Source: Shewanella sairae
Lineage (GTDB): Bacteria > Pseudomonadota > Gammaproteobacteria > Enterobacterales > Shewanellaceae
Length of the DNA: 64,000 nt
Assembly: GCF_023283535.1 (NCBI RefSeq)
Contig: NZ_JAKILT010000030.1
Span: 1-64,000, forward strand
Reading direction: 5' to 3'
Shown: positions 55,059-64,000 of the stretch, piece after piece
Layout of the letters: each line of letters opens with the position of its first letter
How positions within the stretch are numbered: position 1 is the first letter of the stretch
Translations under genes and position numbers: made by a program
The notes under the pieces: generated by a model
The model's input: only the letters and a program-made list of their open reading frames with translations
The model's database searches: none
What the model was told of the DNA's origin: nothing

Positions 55059-55910
55059 TTACCTAACTGATGCTAAGTGTAAACGCGCGGCGCCTAATAG
55101 AGCGCTGTCACTTTGAGTCGAGGGGACTATCTTTAAGTTATTGATAACATTTTGGTAGGGGAACTTAGCTAATTCCTTCCAGACATCTTCGATGTATAGT
55201 TCAAAGGATTTAGATACCGAACCACCTATCACAATAACTTGAGGGTCGATAACCAGTAATAGGTGAGATATCGCTTGTGCTAAGTGCTGCCCAAATTGTT
55301 TGAAAGCGTCTATAGCATCACTAGCGCCTTCTCTTGCTTGATCTGCAAGCACTGCACCGCAGGTTCCATATTGCCATTCAAAGAATTGACCAGAGCAATA
55401 GTTATCGATAGAGGAGTTTAGGTACTTTACTTCGCCAATTTCGCCAGCACTGCAATTATGGCCTTGATAAAGTTGGTTTTGGATTATAAAGCCTGAGCCA
55501 ACACCTGTACCTAAGCACAAGCCAACCATATCGTGATAGCCTTTACCTGCACCGAAGGCATGCTCACCTACCGTGAAGCAATTAACATCATTATTGACAT
55601 AAACATCGACTTGATAATGGCTTTCAAGTCGACCCTTTAAGTCAAACTCTTTCCATGCTGGAATATTCACTGCGTCGTATACCACCCCTAGCTGAGTATC
55701 AACTATACAAGGCACTCCAATAGCAATACCTACAGTGCTTTGTATAAAAAAAGTATCAATGCAGTGAATAATAAAATCCTCGATGTCTTTTGAACTTGCG
55801 CTAGCGCGAAACTCAAATGAACGTGATTCTTCGATTAAACCGTTAACATAACGGCCTGCATTGATTTTAGTGCCACCAATATCGAGAGTGACAATTGAAG
55901 GAAAACTCAT
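55059..55910 (-). CDS. ROK-family sugar kinase (likely N-acetylhexosamine or glucose-type)
   Basis: 283 residues from the ATG at 55910, with AGGT 7 nt upstream; an in-frame ATG at 55925 adds five residues and is the alternative. ASKHA/ROK fold: phosphate-1 motif 'LDIGGTKINAGRY' near the N-terminus, catalytic Asp in 'VYVNNDVNCFTVGEHAFG', and 'GLCLGTGVGSGFI' for nucleotide binding. The zinc-binding CxCGxxGC motif of ROK proteins is reduced to 'NSSIDNYCSGQFFEW', so zinc may be missing. From context, it phosphorylates the N-acetylhexosamine released by the GH20 enzyme. No DNA-binding domain, hence a kinase rather than a NagC-type repressor. Confidence 0.87.
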   Translation of the reverse strand: MSFPSIVTLDIGGTKINAGRYVNGLIEESRSFEFRASASSKDIEDFIIHCIDTFFIQSTVGIAIGVPCIVDTQLGVVYDAVNIPAWKEFDLKGRLESHYQVDVYVNNDVNCFTVGEHAFGAGKGYHDMVGLCLGTGVGSGFIIQNQLYQGHNCSAGEIGEVKYLNSSIDNYCSGQFFEWQYGTCGAVLADQAREGASDAIDAFKQFGQHLAQAISHLLLVIDPQVIVIGGSVSKSFELYIEDVWKELAKFPYQNVINNLKIVPSTQSDSALLGAARLHLASVR

Positions 55911-55995
55911 ATTAAACCTAGTCATAACTCTGTTTGGTACAGAGTGAATAAGATGGATACTTAGTGAAATAAACCTAACACTGCGTTGTTTTTTC

Positions 55996-57267
55996 TTAGA
56001 TACTGCTCGTTGTTTCTTCCTTAGATTTAAATAGCTGTACTGTTTTGTTTTTGATTAAAGGATTAGCCCAAAAGCCAATGCTTAAGATGTAAAATAGCAT
56101 CGCGTAAACAACAAGGAATCCAAGTCTAAGGTCACCACTCATATCCGCGATAAAGCCAACAAGAGGTGAGGCTATACCGCCACCAATAATGCCGGTACAC
56201 AATATCCCGGCCATTGAGCCATGATGCTGCTTGACAGAGTTTAGTGCCAAAGAAAAAATAACCGACCACATAACAGAAAGGAAAAAACCAACGAGTGGGA
56301 AGGCTATAACGCTAATAGATTTTGAACCTAAAATTGCAGCGCTCAATGAGATAATAGCGCAAAGCGAAAAGCCAATGAGTACGACTCTACTATCGAGTAA
56401 CTTAACAAGCCCCAGCCCTAGTATGCAGCCGAGAGTAAGCATCAACCAGAATCGACTCACGATTGCTGCGCCTTCGGTCACAGGATCAACCCCATGATAT
56501 TGCTGTAAGAATAGTGACATAGCATTGGCTACCCCTTGCTCTGCTCCAACGTAGGCGGCAATGGCAATAAAGAATAAAATCACGGTTTTATTTTTAAATA
56601 GCTGTTTATAAACTGTATACGTACCAACGGATTCACTGCTTTTACGATCCACTTTTGGGAAGTCAACTCTAGAGATGATGAGAAGCATCACAGTTGAAAT
56701 TACAGCAAAAAGCCAATACATAGATAACCAAGTCATGTCGCTTGGTACGACATTGGCAAGTAAGCTTATTATTGGATCTTGGGTAGATTGCAGGTTGATG
56801 CCTGTAACAAAATAACTATATACAAGCGGACTAAGCGTTCCGGCTGCTCCAAAAAGAAGTTGTCCAGATACAGAGTAAAAAGCAAAGTTCTCCTCACCTC
56901 CTACAACTCTTAATAATGGGTTTATTGCGACCTGTAGCATCGCCATTCCTGAGCCGATTAGAAATAACGATAACATCGCCATAGAAAAGCTTGGTAATAA
57001 GCCAAATAATAGTGAGCCTAATGCAGCCATTATAAACGCAATGTAAAGAACTATTTTTTCGCTGTATTTGTCTACTAGGATCCCTGCTGGAATCGACATA
57101 ATCCCGTAAGCCGCAAAGAATGAAAAAGGTAAAAATCCCGCCAAAGCTAAGCTAATGTTGAAATCATTGACAAGTGAAGGGAATATAGGCCCTAAAATAT
57201 TAGTTATAAAAGAAACAACGAAAAACGTAAGTAAGACAATGCTTACTAGAATTTTACTCTTATTCAT
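55996..57267 (-). CDS. MFS sugar transporter (FucP/NagP-like)
   Basis: 423 residues with 12 membrane helices and the usual central cytoplasmic loop (~195-225). Charged residues of the MFS motif A-like loop are seen in 'ILVDKYSEKIVLY' between helices 2 and 3. The protein resembles the fucose/glucose/galactose:H+ symporters, the family that includes the Shewanella GlcNAc permease NagP. It heads the minus-strand operon with the ROK kinase 85 bp and the GH20 gene further downstream, so an N-acetylhexosamine or its oligomer is the likely substrate (inference). Confidence 0.88.
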   Translation of the reverse strand: MNKSKILVSIVLLTFFVVSFITNILGPIFPSLVNDFNISLALAGFLPFSFFAAYGIMSIPAGILVDKYSEKIVLYIAFIMAALGSLLFGLLPSFSMAMLSLFLIGSGMAMLQVAINPLLRVVGGEENFAFYSVSGQLLFGAAGTLSPLVYSYFVTGINLQSTQDPIISLLANVVPSDMTWLSMYWLFAVISTVMLLIISRVDFPKVDRKSSESVGTYTVYKQLFKNKTVILFFIAIAAYVGAEQGVANAMSLFLQQYHGVDPVTEGAAIVSRFWLMLTLGCILGLGLVKLLDSRVVLIGFSLCAIISLSAAILGSKSISVIAFPLVGFFLSVMWSVIFSLALNSVKQHHGSMAGILCTGIIGGGIASPLVGFIADMSGDLRLGFLVVYAMLFYILSIGFWANPLIKNKTVQLFKSKEETTSSI

Positions 57268-58242
57268 TCAGTTTTCCTTTTGATGCAGTTAATGTGTTTA
57301 TAAGTCATTACTGCTGACATTTTACTTGTTTATATATAGTGCCTGCCTTTTTTGGTGGAGGATGTACTCAATTATTATATTGTAATACTATTCAATCGCA
57401 ATTGGCTTTTAGTTTTTGCTATTGCTATTAGTGCCTTGTAATTATGGTTTATCAAATAGTGTTACTGTTTGTTAGGCTGTTTTAGTTTTGAATGGTGTTT
57501 GGGGGCACGGTTCCTATATCACAAATAAAATGGTATCAATTTAAAAATTAAAGGTGTGAGTAATCCTTTAATATTTTTATTTTTTCTAGTCCGCATTCCA
57601 ATATTGCTAGTTGAACGGTATGTATATTATCGATGTTTTCATTAATATTAATTTATGCCTCGACATGAGCAGGTAAAAATAAATAGTCTAGCCTGTTGAT
57701 ACTACCCAATATTTCTAATATTTAGTTACTAATCAAATTTTTTATGGCTAACATCAGCTCAAGACAATTATTGTTTATATAGCTGGTGGTTTTTCTTTGT
57801 ATTGCTAAGTATTTCTATATTAGGCTGGAACCTACTACCTTCTAGATAGTTTTGGACGAAAAACTTACTTGATAATTGTTACCAACTGACTTATCCGGGC
57901 TCCGTATGCAGTATTGGGTTCTAGTTTTTCCTTTTTATTCGCTATTTAGTCTTTCCGCTAAGTCGGACGTTTCTGATTATCACCTCACGTTTGCGAGCCA
58001 ATATATGTTGCTGCTTGAGCTGAGTACGTTAGTAAGCGTTACCTATCTATATAAATTTCTACGATTACAGAATGAGGTGGGTTAACAGTTCCGTTACATT
58101 GCAGGGCTGAAAAAGGCGTTTAGGGCTATTTAAGATAGATATGTATAAGGAATTGGTTGAAATGTACGTAAATGGTCTAGGTTAGCAGTATAAGTTAGTA
58201 ATAGTTTTTTAACATTCTACGTGTAGGGAAATAGGACTAACC
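57268..58242. other. 975-bp AT-rich divergent regulatory region of the glycan locus
   Basis: It separates the MFS-ROK-GH20 arm from the TonB receptor-halogenase-AraC arm and must hold both promoters. It is clearly richer in A+T than the genes. One open frame (57876-58085, 69 codons) is hydrophobic but lacks a ribosome site and is not counted. A short dyad ACAAT/ATTGT is visible near 57764-57774. No long palindrome was found. Confidence 0.5.
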
Positions 58243-60885
58243 ATGAAAGCTAATAATAATTTAAAAATGTTTAAGCGCTCTAGTTTAGCACTTTGTGTTA
58301 CAGGTGTGTTGATGGGGGCTTCTAGCCCTGTGTTAGCGGCTGAAGGACCGCAAGCAGAAGAAAATATTGAAGTGATTGAAGTAAAGGGAATGCGTAGCTC
58401 ACTTCAAAAGTCGCTAAATACCAAGCGTTTTGCAAATTCGGTTGTCGATGCGATTACAGCAGAAGATATTGGTAAGTTTCCCGATAAGAATGTGGGTGAT
58501 GCGCTACAGCGCATTTCTGGTGTAACTGTTGACCGTCAATACGGTGAAGTGAGCGGTGTGACGATTCGTGGCACTGCACCGGAGCAATCAAGAATTTTAC
58601 TTAACGGTCAGTCTGTAGCTAATACTTCTTGGTATGATCTAGGGCCTGCAACCCGAACATTTAATATGGAACTCGTGGGAGCAGAGCAAATCTCCGGCGT
58701 TGAAGTTTATAAGTCACCAGAGGCACGAATTGAAGAAGGTGCCTTAGGTGGAACGGTTAATCTACAAACGCGTAAGCCACTTGATCTTGATGCCAATACT
58801 TATATGATTTCTGCAGAAGTCGCTCGCAGTTCTTTGTATGAAGAAAATGATCCTGGGGCGGCATTTCTTGGGAGTTGGAAAGATGAAGATGAACGCTTTG
58901 GTATACTGGCGGCCTATTCGTTCGAAAAACTGACTTCTGGACGTCAAGTACTAGAATCTTTAAGTGGCTATTACCCTTATTTCGCGGCGAATGAACAGAC
59001 TGGAGAAGACGCTGCTGTTGGTGCATGGGGTATTGGTTCTCAAGCATTTAGAGCTGAGCGAGAGCGTACGAGTGCGCAGTTGACCTTGCAGTTTATGGCA
59101 ACAGAAGACTTCGAGTTAACCTTAGACTACTTTAATTTTGAGTTTGATAACCCGCATGTTAACCATAACTTCTTAACAGTAAGCGCCCGTGGTTCTGAAG
59201 CGACTAATGTTGTCAATAACTCATTGGGCGGTACAGAGTCTGCGACAATCCAACCTGCTTACGCATCAATTATTTATAATCCTGTTGTACGCCACGCCGT
59301 AAATATGGAAGCTGACGTGTTGAACCTAACCGGTAAATATACAGGGGATGGTTTTACTCTAAGTGGTGTCGTGGGGCAATCTACCTCAGAAGGTGGCACC
59401 CAAGGTGGTTCATCTTCTTGGTGGATCCCGGCAACAGACGAGGGCGATAAAATTGGCGATCCAGCGTTTCCAAATGGTCAAGGAAGTGTTGACGGCGGCT
59501 TTAGCTATGATGCAACCGGCCCTTATCAAGTTCAGTTAACTTCTCTCGATGCGACCGATGCTTCACAGTTTAAACATGCACAAGAAGCAAATTATGAAAG
59601 CTCTATTCAAGATCATGATATTGCCTATGCCCAATTTGATATGGTTTTTGAGTTAGATAATGATTATATCGATAATATTGCGTCAGGTATCAAGTACAAC
59701 ATCAGTGACTTTTCTCGTGAAGCCTATAACCGTAACCCTAGCGAAATTATTGGTTTTGTACCTGATGGTAACTTAGCAAATTGGAGTGGCGGTGTATTAA
59801 GTGGTCTTCATTCTCAATCATCTGGCAATACGCTTAATTCATACGCTTATCTTGATGAAAACAAGTGGTGGGACTTTATTAGCCAAAAATATCAAAACGG
59901 CGAACTGGTTGAAGTGGTCAATAAAGGTAATACCTTTTCTGTTGAAGAAGAAATGCTAGCACTATACGCACAGGTTGATTTTTCTGGGGATAATTACCGT
60001 GGTAATTTAGGTGTACGTTATGTAACTACTGAGCAAAAATCTACGGGTTATGCTAATGGTAATGTTTTCAATGAAACAGTTGATTATGATAATTGGTTAC
60101 CGAGTTTAAATATTGCCTATAACTTATCTGACGACCTGATTTTACGTGGTGCAGCTTCAAAAGTTATGGCGCGTAATAACTATAGTGACTTGAAACCTGG
60201 TTTGAATATAGCAACTAATATTGGTAGCGCAAGTGGCGGTAACCCCAACTTGCAACCATATGAATCAAACCAAGCCGATATCGGTGTTGAGTGGTATTTC
60301 TCACCGTCTTCTTTATTGTCGGCTGCTGTTTTTGTGAAAGAAATTGACAACGTTGTCAATGTGGTCGAAAGCACTGAATATGTTGAAACTTGTGGTCCAA
60401 GTGAAGACTTGTGGGATGAATGCCGTGTTACTCGCCCGCAAAATAGTGGTGACGGTTCAGTAACAGGACTTGAGTTTCAGCTTCAGCATACTTGGGATTC
60501 TGGCGTAGGTTTCTTAAGTAATTACACTTATGTTGATAGTGAGCAAACTGATGCTGATGGTAATAAAGAGCTTGTTCCTGGGGTATCTGAAAACTCATTC
60601 AATGGCTCAGTGTTCTATGAGAATGAATATATCACAGCTCGTGTTGCTTATAACTGGCGCACAGAGTGGCAAGGTGTTGGTGCGTTAAATACTGTACTGA
60701 ACGATGACTACAGTCAGTGGGATGCATCTATTACTTGGCATGCTATGGAGAACCTTAACCTAACGCTTGAGGGGGTTAACTTAACCAATGAAGTGATTCA
60801 TTCACGCGATAGCACCTATGATTTGACTCAAAATACCATTGAGTTTGGCTCGCGTTACTATTTAGGTGCAAGCTACCAGTTCTAA
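58243..60885 (+). CDS. TonB-dependent receptor (TIGR01782-type, carbohydrate-utilisation class)
   Basis: 880 residues. Signal peptide to about residue 32 (ending near 'PVLAAEG'), TonB-box-like 'EVIEVKGMRSSLQKS', and a plug domain starting 'ANSVVDAITAEDIGKFPDKNVGDALQRISGVTVDR'-type sequence (about residues 62-96), which is the hallmark of the Xanthomonas/Caulobacter-type receptors tied to glycan loci. The barrel runs to 'YYLGASYQF' with the C-terminal Phe. It takes up glycans across the outer membrane. AGGA is 6 nt before the ATG. It is the first gene of the plus arm; a terminator-like hairpin follows before the halogenase gene. Confidence 0.94.
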   Translation: MKANNNLKMFKRSSLALCVTGVLMGASSPVLAAEGPQAEENIEVIEVKGMRSSLQKSLNTKRFANSVVDAITAEDIGKFPDKNVGDALQRISGVTVDRQYGEVSGVTIRGTAPEQSRILLNGQSVANTSWYDLGPATRTFNMELVGAEQISGVEVYKSPEARIEEGALGGTVNLQTRKPLDLDANTYMISAEVARSSLYEENDPGAAFLGSWKDEDERFGILAAYSFEKLTSGRQVLESLSGYYPYFAANEQTGEDAAVGAWGIGSQAFRAERERTSAQLTLQFMATEDFELTLDYFNFEFDNPHVNHNFLTVSARGSEATNVVNNSLGGTESATIQPAYASIIYNPVVRHAVNMEADVLNLTGKYTGDGFTLSGVVGQSTSEGGTQGGSSSWWIPATDEGDKIGDPAFPNGQGSVDGGFSYDATGPYQVQLTSLDATDASQFKHAQEANYESSIQDHDIAYAQFDMVFELDNDYIDNIASGIKYNISDFSREAYNRNPSEIIGFVPDGNLANWSGGVLSGLHSQSSGNTLNSYAYLDENKWWDFISQKYQNGELVEVVNKGNTFSVEEEMLALYAQVDFSGDNYRGNLGVRYVTTEQKSTGYANGNVFNETVDYDNWLPSLNIAYNLSDDLILRGAASKVMARNNYSDLKPGLNIATNIGSASGGNPNLQPYESNQADIGVEWYFSPSSLLSAAVFVKEIDNVVNVVESTEYVETCGPSEDLWDECRVTRPQNSGDGSVTGLEFQLQHTWDSGVGFLSNYTYVDSEQTDADGNKELVPGVSENSFNGSVFYENEYITARVAYNWRTEWQGVGALNTVLNDDYSQWDASITWHAMENLNLTLEGVNLTNEVIHSRDSTYDLTQNTIEFGSRYYLGASYQF

Positions 60886-60917
60886 GTTTTTATCCATATT
60901 TATAATTAATTGACGTG

Positions 60918-60947
60918 AAAAGGAGGGCTAGTGATAGCTCTCCTTTT
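60918..60947 (+). terminator. Terminator/attenuator between the TonB receptor and halogenase genes
   Basis: AAAAGGAGGGCTA pairs with TAGCTCTCCTTTT (13-bp stem with one G-U pair, GTGA loop), followed by GTCATTTTC. Partial read-through would give lower expression of the downstream genes. Confidence 0.75.
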
Positions 60948-60997
60948 GTCATTTTCATAGTGATAGCAAAATTTTTGGTATTCAGGAGTTCTATTAA

Positions 60998-62494
60998 ATG
61001 GAAGTTGAAAGAAAAGTGGTGATTGTAGGGGGAGGGACCTCTGGATGGATGGCTGCAGCAGCGCTAGCAAATGTCAGCAAAAAGATTGGTCTTCATATCA
61101 CACTTATTGAATCTAATGAGATTGGCACTATTGGCGTTGGCGAAGGCTCTACACCTTACCTAAAGCGTTTTATGTCATCACTAGGTTTTATTGAGTCGGA
61201 GTGGATGCTTCAGTGTGATGCAAGTTTTAAAACCGGTATTTATTTTGAAAACTGGAATGGGGATGATAGTAGATACTTTCATCCCTTTTATACCTCTTTA
61301 GATGTTAAACCAGCTGAAGTTTTTTTTCATTGCGCTAATGCAAGACGCAGGGGCGTAGGACCTAACATTACTGGTGATGATTTCTTTTTATCGACTTATC
61401 TTGCGAAACACCATTTATCACCAGCTTCCAGCAGTTGTTTACCTGTAGAACCTGAATATGGTTATCACTTTGATGCGGCTAAATTATCGATTGTTTTGAA
61501 GAATTATGCCCTCAATAAAGGCGTTGCTCATGTGATTGATAATGTCACTCATGTGAGTACTTCATCAGTTGGTATTGATGCTTTACAGCTGGGGAAAGGT
61601 CATCAGATTGAAGCTGATTTTTTTGTCGATGCGAGTGGTTTTAAAGCGTTATTAATTGGGGAGCAATTAGAAATACCATTCGAGTCTTTTGCGAACGAAT
61701 TAAAAAACGATGCCGCGGTTGCCGTTAGTACGGTAAGGGATCCAAATAAACCCTTAAATAGCTACACTCAATCCACGGCCTTATCTGCTGGCTGGATGTG
61801 GCAGATCCCATTAACGTCTAGAACTGGCAATGGTTATGTTTATAGCTCAGAGCATTTATCAAAGTCAGAAGCAGAAAATGAACTCGCTGCTAAGTTGGGT
61901 GTAGAGCCCAGTCAGGTCGAGTTTAAGCACATTAATATGAAGGTCGGTATGCGGCGTAAACCTTGGTCGAAAAATGTAGTTGCTGTAGGTCTTGCTCATA
62001 GTTTTGTTGAGCCCCTAGAAGCCACTGCCTTAATGATTACTCAGTGGGGAATTGAAGCCTTTATTAAGGTGTTGGTAAAAGGAAATGAGAACTGTGATCG
62101 AGCTAATCATGTATACAATCAACAGCAAACTCGGTTAGTTCTCGGCGTAAAAGAGTATATACATGCCCATTATCTAACAAGTCAAAGGGCAGATAGTGCA
62201 TATTGGCAGCAGGTAACATCGGAGAAGCAAGTAGAGGCTAGGCTTGCAGCTATACTCGCTTGCTGGCGGAAAGGGGAAGATTTTGATGAGATTTTGTTTA
62301 GATATGATGCAGAACTCGCCTATTTTAGCCCTTCTTGGTATGCACTATTTGCTGGAATGGATTATCGCGATTGCCAATTGAAAATACCGCATGAGCAACT
62401 CCCATTTAGCATGATTGATCAAGCTAAACGTTATGTTGAACAAGCAGCTAAAACATATTTTAAGCCGTGCAAGTTGGCGAATGGGAGGGGCTGA
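60998..62494 (+). CDS. Flavin-dependent (tryptophan-)halogenase family protein
   Basis: 498 residues, close to PrnA/RebH-class halogenases. FAD-binding GGGTSG at residues 11-16, 'GVGEGSTPYLKRF' (46-58), the catalytic Lys at 78 in 'ASFKTGIYF', the family signature WxWxIP at 266-271 (WMWQIP), and the Glu at 341 in 'EPLEATAL', which matches the catalytic Glu of PrnA. All hallmark residues are therefore intact. Members of this family often sit beside TonB receptors in marine bacteria, and their natural substrate is generally unknown. AGGAG lies 10 nt before the ATG. It follows the receptor by 112 bp. It could halogenate an indole or phenol, or use the flavin chemistry for something else. Confidence 0.9.
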   Translation: MEVERKVVIVGGGTSGWMAAAALANVSKKIGLHITLIESNEIGTIGVGEGSTPYLKRFMSSLGFIESEWMLQCDASFKTGIYFENWNGDDSRYFHPFYTSLDVKPAEVFFHCANARRRGVGPNITGDDFFLSTYLAKHHLSPASSSCLPVEPEYGYHFDAAKLSIVLKNYALNKGVAHVIDNVTHVSTSSVGIDALQLGKGHQIEADFFVDASGFKALLIGEQLEIPFESFANELKNDAAVAVSTVRDPNKPLNSYTQSTALSAGWMWQIPLTSRTGNGYVYSSEHLSKSEAENELAAKLGVEPSQVEFKHINMKVGMRRKPWSKNVVAVGLAHSFVEPLEATALMITQWGIEAFIKVLVKGNENCDRANHVYNQQQTRLVLGVKEYIHAHYLTSQRADSAYWQQVTSEKQVEARLAAILACWRKGEDFDEILFRYDAELAYFSPSWYALFAGMDYRDCQLKIPHEQLPFSMIDQAKRYVEQAAKTYFKPCKLANGRG

Positions 62495-62693
62495 ACATTT
62501 GATTCTGTAACGTGAAAACAGTCAGCCGTTTTCAAGTAACAGCAAAATACAACTTAAGTCTAATGTTATTAAGTAAGTGCAACTATAGAATTCTTTTCTA
62601 TTCAATAAAACCAATAATGATGCGTTAACTGCAGTGGACACGACTTAATAAGGGAATATGCTGCATTGATTTTGATTAAATGGACTTATTAAA

Positions 62694-63566
62694 ATGAAAC
62701 CTATGTGTGAAAAAGTGATCCCATCTGGGAATAGCTCTTGGCGATTTGTGAAGTATGAATTACCCAATATTGATTTCAATTGGCACTATCATCCTGAATA
62801 TGAAATTTGTTTAACATTGAACTCTAAAGGGTTGCGATATGTTGGTGACAACATAGAGGAATACTTTGGTGCAGATTTAGTATTAGTTGGACCCAATATG
62901 CCACATACATGGCATACTGAAGAAAATGAAGACGGTTCTATTCAAAGGGTTTACGTGGCGCAAATACCCAAGTTATGGCTCGATAGCTTGGTAACCGAGC
63001 ATCCAGAGTTCTCATCATTACAATCAATGCTTGCTCTGTCTTCCAGGGGCTTACTTTTTGGTAAAGAATGCACAGAAAAGGCAATAGCGTTATTTTCAAG
63101 TATGGAAACCGCCGATCCTTTTACGCGATTTGTTAAACTTATGCACTTATTTAACCTAATGAGCCTTGATGTGAGAGTCACAACTTTATCAAGCAGCTTT
63201 TTTACCTTTGGTAATCGAACTGACATAGGCATTGATAAGCTAGATAGAGTCATTGAATTTATTTATAACAACTTTGATCGTGCTATCTATGCTAATGAAT
63301 TAGCTGAAATAGCACATATGAGTACTAATCATTTTCACCGTTTTTTCAAAAAACGCACTGAGCGAACATTAACGACTTTTATTAATCAGCTTAGAATTGG
63401 TAAGGCCTGCAAGTTATTAATTAATTCCAATCACCCTATTTCAGTGATAAGCGATAAGTGTGGCTTCAATAATACCTCTAACTTTAATCGACAATTCCTT
63501 TCAATTAAAGGCAATACTCCAAGTGCATTCAGAAAAAGCATTAAGGTAAAGCACGTGCTTTCTTAA
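62694..63566 (+). CDS. AraC-family transcriptional regulator
   Basis: 290 residues. An N-terminal cupin-type ligand domain (~20-110) with 'FNWHYHPEYEICLT' and 'GPNMPHTWHT', whose His residues suggest metal or sugar sensing, is followed by the C-terminal AraC double helix-turn-helix (~190-285: 'ANELAEIAHMSTNHFHRFFKKR', 'ISVISDKCGFNNTSNFNRQF'). It probably controls the divergent glycan promoters, as is usual for such loci. A possible alternative ATG lies 9 bp downstream. It follows the halogenase gene by 199 bp. Confidence 0.9.
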   Translation: MKPMCEKVIPSGNSSWRFVKYELPNIDFNWHYHPEYEICLTLNSKGLRYVGDNIEEYFGADLVLVGPNMPHTWHTEENEDGSIQRVYVAQIPKLWLDSLVTEHPEFSSLQSMLALSSRGLLFGKECTEKAIALFSSMETADPFTRFVKLMHLFNLMSLDVRVTTLSSSFFTFGNRTDIGIDKLDRVIEFIYNNFDRAIYANELAEIAHMSTNHFHRFFKKRTERTLTTFINQLRIGKACKLLINSNHPISVISDKCGFNNTSNFNRQFLSIKGNTPSAFRKSIKVKHVLS

Positions 63567-64000
63567 TCAGTATTTAGTGAATTTTAGTATTAAGTAGACT
63601 TTATTCTGTATGTTATAATTTCATTTAGCAGCTTTAATCGCTTTGATAATTTAATACTAAAGTGGTCAGCTGCTTCTTCATTCTTCATGCGAGTATGTTT
63701 TATCTAGATTAGAATTAACTTCATGAAGCGAAATAACAATAAGGTTAGGCGTGGAAGAGAGGCTTATTACCTAAGTTATTCTAAAGGCATATAACATCTA
63801 TAATTCATTTTTAATAGCAAACCTTGCGTGATAAACCTGTATTTTGATTACTACCTTGGTCTAAGGTTCTGTTTGAATTATTGCTTGCTTTACGTCAGCG
63901 TAAACCTGCAAGCTATTGTTTTAATTTGGAAATCACTTTTTCTGCCGAAGGGGTTACGTTGGCGTTAGACTAAGGTCGCGATTGTTGTTGTCTGTGTGCT
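63567..64000 (+). other. 434-bp end region without a recognisable gene
   Basis: AT-rich, no convincing reading frame or terminator. A small dyad TTTACG/CGTAAA is present at about 63889-63905. The next gene presumably starts beyond the window. Confidence 0.4.

Noticed and set aside
57876..58085. 69-codon hydrophobic open frame in the divergent gap of the glycan locus
   Set aside because: The first start is not supported by a ribosome site, the frame lies in promoter DNA, and the sequence has no recognisable pattern. A remnant cannot be excluded.

Overview
The window looks like a piece of a gammaproteobacterial chromosome, most likely Shewanella or a close relative. This is inferred from protein similarity and gene order only: closely E. 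coli-like AckA, Pta, PflB, FolX and CysK, an Smc-ZipA-LigA block, TonB-dependent receptors, a DUF5916 outer-membrane protein and CxxCH-bearing lipoproteins. Base composition looks even and moderate (low-to-mid 40s % G+C by eye), apart from a few AT-rich gaps. I see no rRNA, tRNA, CRISPR array, prophage or insertion sequence.

Layout. 1-6 kb: the end of an AraC-type regulator, then two related secreted lipoproteins on the minus strand. One has two CxxCH motifs; the other fuses a parallel beta-helix to the same di-CxxCH domain. A DUF481 outer-membrane protein follows. 6-13.5 kb: divergent tesA / ybbA-ybbP, yfcH, folX, an AI-2E-type permease and a SAM methyltransferase. 13.5-15.6 kb: a 32-residue small-protein gene with its own extended -10 promoter and terminator, a small lipoprotein, a head-to-head pair of perfect DnaA boxes, an orphan terminator and an ABM-domain monooxygenase. 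15.6-29 kb: mixed-acid fermentation and transport: pta, ackA, yfbV, pflA, pflB, then a 1.36-kb gap with two palindromic PdhR-type operators, then focA, yhdT-panF and a YfcC carrier. The ackA-pta and pflBA products interconvert pyruvate, acetyl-CoA, formate, acetyl phosphate and acetate, and FocA moves formate.

29-41 kb: a truncated GNAT acetyltransferase, a TonB-dependent receptor, a TDT-family permease, an O-methyltransferase-like protein with a divergent TetR regulator, cysK, a REC-REC-GGDEF gene broken by one in-frame TAA, and a DUF5916 protein. 41-52 kb: cysZ, then smc-zipA-ligA, a DUF2919 membrane protein, an HD-GYP c-di-GMP phosphodiesterase with a 12-bp-arm hairpin in its leader, a YeeZ-like oxidoreductase and a DsbA-like protein.

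52.4-63.6 kb: an apparent glycan-utilisation locus of two divergent arms. The minus arm is an MFS sugar transporter, a ROK sugar kinase and a GH20 beta-N-acetylhexosaminidase. The plus arm is a TonB-dependent receptor, a flavin-dependent halogenase-family protein with its catalytic residues intact, and an AraC regulator. The expected order is receptor uptake across the outer membrane, release of N-acetylhexosamine by the GH20 enzyme, import by the MFS carrier and phosphorylation by the ROK kinase. The halogenase does not fit this scheme and is the most open question in the window.
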